Source: Clostridia bacterium (GTDB lineage Bacteria; Bacillota_A; Clostridia; Christensenellales; UBA1750). Taken from it: a stretch of 17,073 nt of DNA. A program made the position numbers and the translations under genes. Where the stretch lies: NCBI GenBank assembly GCA_017413675.1, contig JAFPSR010000089.1, positions 1-17,073 of the forward strand. Reading direction: 5' to 3'. This document shows positions 13,862 through 17,073 of the stretch, piece by piece; the first letter of the stretch is position 1, and each line of letters opens with the position of its first letter. The notes beneath the pieces were generated by a model, which saw only the letters and a program-made list of their open reading frames with translations, made no database searches and was not told where the DNA came from.

Positions 13862-15103
13862 ATGAAAAGCGTTCCTTTTACCAAAGAACAGATCCAGAAC
13901 ATTATCAAAAAATACCCGACGCCCTTCTATATCTATGATGAAAAAGGAATTCTGGATAATCTGCATAATCTGCAAGACGCTTTCTCCTGGAATCCTGGTT
14001 TTCGTGAATATTTCGCAGTCAAAGCCCTGCCGACTCCGGCAATCCTGCGTCTGTTGATGGAGGAAGGATGCGGTCTTGACTGTTCCAGCCTCACCGAGCT
14101 GATGCTTGCCGACCGTCTGCAGGCCAAAGGCGAAGATATCATGTTTTCCTCCAATGCCACCCCTGCAGAAGAATATGTCTATGCCAGAAAGCTGAATGCC
14201 ATTATTAACCTGGACGATATCAGCCATATCGAATTCCTGGAAAAGAACGGCGGCATCCCGGAAACTATATGCCTGCGTTATAATCCAGGCGGTGAACTCA
14301 TGGTCGGCAATAATGTCATGGGCAATCCCGGAGATGCCAAATACGGAATGACCCGGGAACAGCTTTCCCTGGCTGTCTGGCGACTGCTCAAACTGGGTGT
14401 CAAACATTTCGGACTGCATGCTTTCCTGGCCAGCAACGTTACAGATCCGTATTATTATCCCTATCTGGCAAACCTCCTGTTTGAAACAGCTGTCGAAATC
14501 CATAAGGAAACCGATGCTCACTTCTCCTTCATCAACCTGTCCGGTGGAATCGGGATCCCCTACCTCCCGGATCAGAACAAGGTCGATATCTCTCTGGTGG
14601 GGGAACGGGTTCACCGTGCATATCAGGAGACGATCGAGCAGGCCGGTATGGATCCCATCTCCCTGAAACTGGAACTCGGCCGCTTTATCACCGGTCCTTA
14701 CGGGTATCTCGTCACAACGGTTCTGCATGAAAAAAACATCTATAAACACTATCTCGGCTTGGACGCCTGTGCTGCCAACCTGATGCGCCCTGCCATGTAC
14801 GGAAGCTATCATCATATCACAGTCATGGGCAAGGAAAACCTTCCCTGCGATACCAAATATGATGTTACCGGTTCCCTTTGTGAAAACAACGACAAGTTCG
14901 CCATCGACCGCATGCTGCCGCATGTAGATATCGGGGATATCCTTGTTCTTCACGATACCGGGGCTCACGGCCACAGCATGGGTTACAACTACAACGGCCG
15001 CCTGCGTTCCGCCGAACTGCTCCTGCATGAAGACGGAACCGTGGACCTGATCCGCAGGGCGGAAACCCCGCAGGATTATTTCGCCACAATTGAAGGATTC
15101 TGA
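13862..15103 (+). CDS. lysA: Diaminopimelate decarboxylase
   Basis: This PLP enzyme makes L-lysine from meso-2,6-diaminopimelate, the last step of lysine synthesis, and draws on the same pool as peptidoglycan synthesis. The 413-residue protein has the fold type III decarboxylase signature. Lys54 in FAVKALPTP holds PLP, and GLHAFLASN and LSGGIGIPY form the phosphate and barrel loops. ELGRFITGPYG is the arginine-bearing segment. Cys340 in SLCENND is the residue contributed to the partner's active site, and HDTGAHGHSMGYNYNGRLR is the C-terminal signature. AAAGGAGG at 13846-13853 sets the start. GGIGIPY is shorter than the common GGGLGIPY, a variant I associate with clostridial-type LysA. The gene appears monocistronic; AAAGC and GCTTT at 15108-15125 may form a weak terminator. 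A related amino-acid decarboxylase is less likely. Confidence 0.9.
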   Translation: MKSVPFTKEQIQNIIKKYPTPFYIYDEKGILDNLHNLQDAFSWNPGFREYFAVKALPTPAILRLLMEEGCGLDCSSLTELMLADRLQAKGEDIMFSSNATPAEEYVYARKLNAIINLDDISHIEFLEKNGGIPETICLRYNPGGELMVGNNVMGNPGDAKYGMTREQLSLAVWRLLKLGVKHFGLHAFLASNVTDPYYYPYLANLLFETAVEIHKETDAHFSFINLSGGIGIPYLPDQNKVDISLVGERVHRAYQETIEQAGMDPISLKLELGRFITGPYGYLVTTVLHEKNIYKHYLGLDACAANLMRPAMYGSYHHITVMGKENLPCDTKYDVTGSLCENNDKFAIDRMLPHVDIGDILVLHDTGAHGHSMGYNYNGRLRSAELLLHEDGTVDLIRRAETPQDYFATIEGF

Positions 15104-15117
15104 TCGAAAGCGGGAAT

Positions 15118-15146
15118 TTGCTTTTTTCGGTTCTTTCTTTTACAAT
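15118..15146 (+). promoter_or_regulatory. Probable promoter of the small membrane protein genes
   Basis: TTGCTT (15118-15123) and TACAAT (15141-15146) are separated by 17 bases, ending 10 bases before the AGGAGG ribosome site. The -10 is good and the -35 half-consensus. Confidence 0.5.
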
Positions 15147-15170
15147 ATCCAAAAAAGGAGGGATGCTTCC

Positions 15171-15413
15171 ATGCGTGGGAAAATTCGCGGGAAACTGCTG
15201 GTTACCACTGTCATCTTTGCTGTTGTTATCGTACTGATCGAAGCCTTTGCAGTCTACTGCATGCTTTCCGGCACGGATATGATCTATGCCCGTATCATTG
15301 CGGTCATCCTGTCCCTCTTCATCGCATATACGATACTGCGTGCATTATTCCGTTCCGCCATCCGCAAGCAGGGGGAACAGGATGACAATGAACGATTTGG
15401 GGGGCGTGCCTGA
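15171..15413 (+). CDS. Hypothetical two-helix small membrane protein
   Basis: I do not recognise a family. The 80-residue product has a basic N-terminus, transmembrane segments at about 9-31 and 38-58, and a charged cytoplasmic tail. It starts at the ATG at 15171, placed by AGGAGG at 15156-15161; a longer in-frame reading from 15090 would run back through the promoter into lysA. Its stop codon overlaps the next start (TGATG), so the two products are translationally coupled and probably work together at the membrane. Nothing in the sequence indicates enzymatic activity. Confidence 0.7.
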   Translation: MRGKIRGKLLVTTVIFAVVIVLIEAFAVYCMLSGTDMIYARIIAVILSLFIAYTILRALFRSAIRKQGEQDDNERFGGRA

Positions 15414-15700
15414 TGTCGGTTCGAACCAAAAAGATAGTTACAGTGCTTCTGATTGCCCTGATTGCGCTGGTTTTATTCGGGTGTATGCCCGGAAACGAGA
15501 AATATCTGGATAAACCAGCCAATTTCTTTACCGGGATCTGGCACGGCTGGATCGCCCCCATCTCCCTGATCCGGAGCATTGCCCATATTGCCCCGATCTA
15601 CGAAGTTAATAATACAGGCTGGGGATATGATTTGGGGTTCTATATGGCCGTTATTTCCGGGTTCGGAGCCCTAAGCCTGACCAGAAGGAAAAGAAAGTAG
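15413..15700 (+). CDS. Small predicted lipoprotein/membrane protein of a conserved hypothetical family
   Basis: This 95-residue protein has a basic start, a hydrophobic segment (8-22) and a lipobox-like Leu21-Phe22-Gly23-Cys24, so lipid attachment at Cys24 is possible, though Phe at -2 is unusual. The middle part (FFTGIWHGWIAP) and the EVNNTGWGYDLGFYMAV segment before a second helix (about 72-88) match a conserved hypothetical family I have seen in many bacteria, where a W-H-G motif precedes two helices. It ends in a basic tail (RRKRK). The start overlaps the previous stop by one base, indicating translational coupling. The function is unknown. Confidence 0.75.
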   Translation: MSVRTKKIVTVLLIALIALVLFGCMPGNEKYLDKPANFFTGIWHGWIAPISLIRSIAHIAPIYEVNNTGWGYDLGFYMAVISGFGALSLTRRKRK

Positions 15701-15708
15701 GTAATTTT

Positions 15709-15969
15709 ATGCATAAACCCATTCTCTATTTCATGCTTCCGACCTGCCCGTACTGCCGACGTGCCAACCAGTATCTGAAGGAACTGATGGAAGAAAACCC
15801 CGCTTTCCGTGAACTGGAAATCCGGACGGTAGATGAAAGCCGGGAAGTCGATTTCGCGAATTCCTATGATTATTACTATGTTCCAACCTTCTATGTCGAT
15901 GGAAAAAAGATATGTGAAGGTGTTCTGGAAAAAGAAGACGTACGCTCCGTACTTGAACAGGCAATTTAA
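15709..15969 (+). CDS. Glutaredoxin-like thiol-disulfide oxidoreductase
   Basis: This 86-residue single thioredoxin-fold protein carries the classic glutaredoxin active site Cys13-Pro-Tyr-Cys16 right after the first strand. A cis-proline (Pro59 in YYVPTFYVDG) and a C-terminal helix follow, so the fold appears complete at the usual glutaredoxin length. It lacks a signal peptide and should act in the cytoplasm, reducing disulfides or mixed disulfides. The glutathione-binding GG before the last helix is replaced by CEGV, so it may use another low-molecular-weight thiol or a thioredoxin-reductase-type partner. The ribosome site is weak (AGTAGG at 15696-15701). It lies 8 bases after the lipoprotein gene and is probably cotranscribed with it. 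Confidence 0.85.
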   Translation: MHKPILYFMLPTCPYCRRANQYLKELMEENPAFRELEIRTVDESREVDFANSYDYYYVPTFYVDGKKICEGVLEKEDVRSVLEQAI

Positions 15970-15978
15970 ACAAAGGTA

Positions 15979-16003
15979 CAGCGCTTCTCATTCGGAAGCG
16001 CTG
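15979..16003 (+). terminator. Hairpin between the glutaredoxin-like gene and ecfA1 (weak terminator or attenuator)
   Basis: CAGCGCTTC (15979-15987) pairs perfectly with GAAGCGCTG (15995-16003) around a 7-base loop. It is followed by TTCTGTAC, not a T tract. The stem is strong but the tail is poor, so partial termination, mRNA stabilisation or attenuation of ecfA1 is more likely than full termination. I found no convincing separate ecfA1 promoter. Confidence 0.5.
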
Positions 16004-16025
16004 TTCTGTACAGAAAGGTTTTCAG

Positions 16026-16871
16026 ATGGAACCCTATGTGATTCAGACCACGGATCTTCGATATGCCTATCCCGGGCGTGAAGACAATCCCGCTGTCAAC
16101 AATATCAATCTCAATATTCGAAAAGGTGAATTTCTTTGTATCATCGGCCATAACGGCAGCGGGAAATCCACCCTGGGCAAGTGTCTGAACGGCCTGTTTC
16201 TGCCTACTTCCGGATCTGTCCGGGTCGACGGGATGGATACCTCCAATGAACAGACCATCTTTGATATTCGTCAGAAAGTCGGTATGGTTTTCCAGAATCC
16301 GGACAACCAGATTGTCGCCACAGTTGTCGAAGAAGATGTCGCATTTGGTCCGGAAAATATGGGGATCCCCCAGGATGAAATCCGCCGGCGCGTGGATTCC
16401 GCTTTGAAAAGCGTACAGATGGAACAGTTTGCGTTAAATGCCCCGCATATGCTCTCCGGAGGACAGAAACAACGCATTGCCATAGCCGGAACTTTGGCAA
16501 TGCAGTGTGAAGTAATCATATTCGATGAACCGACTGCCATGCTGGATCCCAACGGGCGGGAGGAAGTCATCCGGACCATTCAGCGGCTGAACAAGGAAGA
16601 CAGGGTAACTGTGATCCTGATCACCCACTTTATGGAAGAAGCCATGCTGGCTGACCGTGTCTGTGTCATGGAAAAAGGGTCGATTGTCCTGGAAGGTACA
16701 CCCAGGGAGATATTCAGCCAGGTCGAGAGAATGAAGGCAATCGGGCTGGATGTGCCCCAGATGACGGAATTAGCTTATCGCCTTCGCAAACAGGGGCTAC
16801 CCCTGCGCGAAGACATAATGACAGTAGAGGAGATGAAGGACGCGCTATGCCAATTGAAGCAAAGCATTTAA
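16026..16871 (+). CDS. ecfA1: Energy-coupling factor transporter ATPase EcfA1
   Basis: This is one of the two ATPases of the energy-coupling factor module, which with EcfA2, the membrane protein EcfT and interchangeable S components imports vitamins and metals. The 281-residue protein has Walker A GHNGSGKST with Lys47, a Q-loop (VFQNPDNQIV, the EcfA-type DNQ form), signature LSGGQKQR, Walker B VIIFDEP with Glu168, the D-loop and the switch His in LITHFMEEA. The C-terminal extension is of EcfA type. AGAAAGG at 16012-16018 sets the start. The next gene, ecfA2, overlaps its end by 25 bases, as is common for this pair. Upstream genes are unrelated; in many Bacillota this module follows rplQ in the ribosomal protein cluster. 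Confidence 0.95.
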   Translation: MEPYVIQTTDLRYAYPGREDNPAVNNINLNIRKGEFLCIIGHNGSGKSTLGKCLNGLFLPTSGSVRVDGMDTSNEQTIFDIRQKVGMVFQNPDNQIVATVVEEDVAFGPENMGIPQDEIRRRVDSALKSVQMEQFALNAPHMLSGGQKQRIAIAGTLAMQCEVIIFDEPTAMLDPNGREEVIRTIQRLNKEDRVTVILITHFMEEAMLADRVCVMEKGSIVLEGTPREIFSQVERMKAIGLDVPQMTELAYRLRKQGLPLREDIMTVEEMKDALCQLKQSI

Positions 16872-17073
16872 ATTATGTCTATATGCCTGATTCTCCATTT
16901 CGTTCCACTGCCATCACAGATGTAACCTGCCAGATTCACGATGGAGAATTTATCGGCATAATCGGGCATACAGGGAGCGGAAAAAGTACTTTTGTACAGC
17001 ATCTGAATGCCCTGCTGAAACCAACATCCGGAACTGTGATTCTGGACGGAGAAGACATCTTTGATAAAAAAAC
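16847..17073 (+). CDS. ecfA2: Energy-coupling factor transporter ATPase EcfA2 (5' part, cut by the window end)
   Basis: About 75 codons of the second ECF ATPase are present. The translation begins MPIEAKHLNYVY and reaches Walker A GHTGSGKST, followed by HLNALLKPTSG, typical of EcfA2. AAGGA at 16836-16840, within ecfA1, serves as the ribosome site 6 bases before the ATG. The 25-base overlap with ecfA1 implies translational coupling and matched production of the two ATPases, which act as a heterodimer. The Q-loop, signature and Walker B regions lie beyond the window. I expect ecfT next. Confidence 0.93.
   Translation, partial: MPIEAKHLNYVYMPDSPFRSTAITDVTCQIHDGEFIGIIGHTGSGKSTFVQHLNALLKPTSGTVILDGEDIFDKK

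Noticed and set aside
13570..13938. + strand frame of 122 codons in the divergent intergenic region
   Set aside because: It starts inside the opposite gene's promoter, has no ribosome site, runs out of frame into lysA and has a low-information composition.
13811..15028. Long open reading frame on the - strand opposite lysA (405 codons)
   Set aside because: It lies wholly antisense to a clear LysA, has no ribosome site and shows no recognisable protein motif; long antisense frames are expected from this codon usage.
15104..15130. Possible terminator after lysA
   Set aside because: Only about five base pairs (AAAGC/GCTTT) can form, and the T-rich stretch overlaps the next promoter; mentioned with lysA but not listed as a feature.
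15418..15427. GGTTCGAACC, resembling a tRNA T-arm
   Set aside because: It lies inside a coding region and no acceptor stem, anticodon arm or D-arm surrounds it.

Overview
The window looks like the chromosome of a mid-GC Bacillota (Firmicutes). The evidence is strong AGGAGG-type ribosome binding sites before most genes, sigma-A-type promoters with 16-18 base spacers, hairpin/T-tract terminators, small overlapping operons and ecfA1/ecfA2 vitamin-transport ATPases. A gut-type Erysipelotrichales or Clostridia member is my guess; the sequence alone does not settle it. I see no rRNA, tRNA, CRISPR array, transposase or phage gene.

Layout. 1-4410 holds five single-gene units, all on +, most with their own promoter and terminator: a DUF4234 membrane protein, an aldo/keto reductase, a nucleotide pyrophosphatase/phosphodiesterase-like enzyme, a four-helix membrane protein with a Pro/Tyr-rich tail, and a VOC/glyoxalase-fold protein. 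4435-8707 is a three-gene + operon: 6-phosphogluconate dehydrogenase, a gluconokinase-like FGGY kinase and a nickel-dependent LarA-superfamily racemase/epimerase, closed by a strong terminator. 8709-11333 is a converging - strand operon: a beta-class DNA methyltransferase, an S66 LD-carboxypeptidase-like peptidase and a small putative papain-like cysteine protein. A YkgJ-type cysteine-cluster gene diverges from it (11376-11897, +). On - at 11995-13621 lies a secreted protein with three SH3b domains fused to a YdcF/DUF218 domain. A divergent intergenic region of about 310 bases separates it from lysA (+). Next come a pair of tiny membrane/lipoprotein genes, a glutaredoxin-like gene, ecfA1 and the start of ecfA2, which is cut by the window end.

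How the genes work together. The clearest pathway is the gluconate operon. The LarA-family enzyme keeps the His/Lys/His spacing of lactate racemase. Its neighbours suggest it is a D-gluconate 2-epimerase (gluconate/mannonate), feeding gluconokinase and then 6-phosphogluconate dehydrogenase to give ribulose 5-phosphate, CO2 and NADPH. No transporter or regulator is linked, but a palindromic candidate operator sits at the operon promoter. Several other products concern the cell envelope or peptidoglycan: the S66 peptidase, the SH3b-YdcF protein, and LysA, which uses the peptidoglycan precursor meso-diaminopimelate.

The window is mostly housekeeping and accessory metabolism. The items most worth a second look are the LarA-family member of the gluconate operon, the SH3b3-YdcF fusion, and the methyltransferase/S66/cysteine-protein operon.
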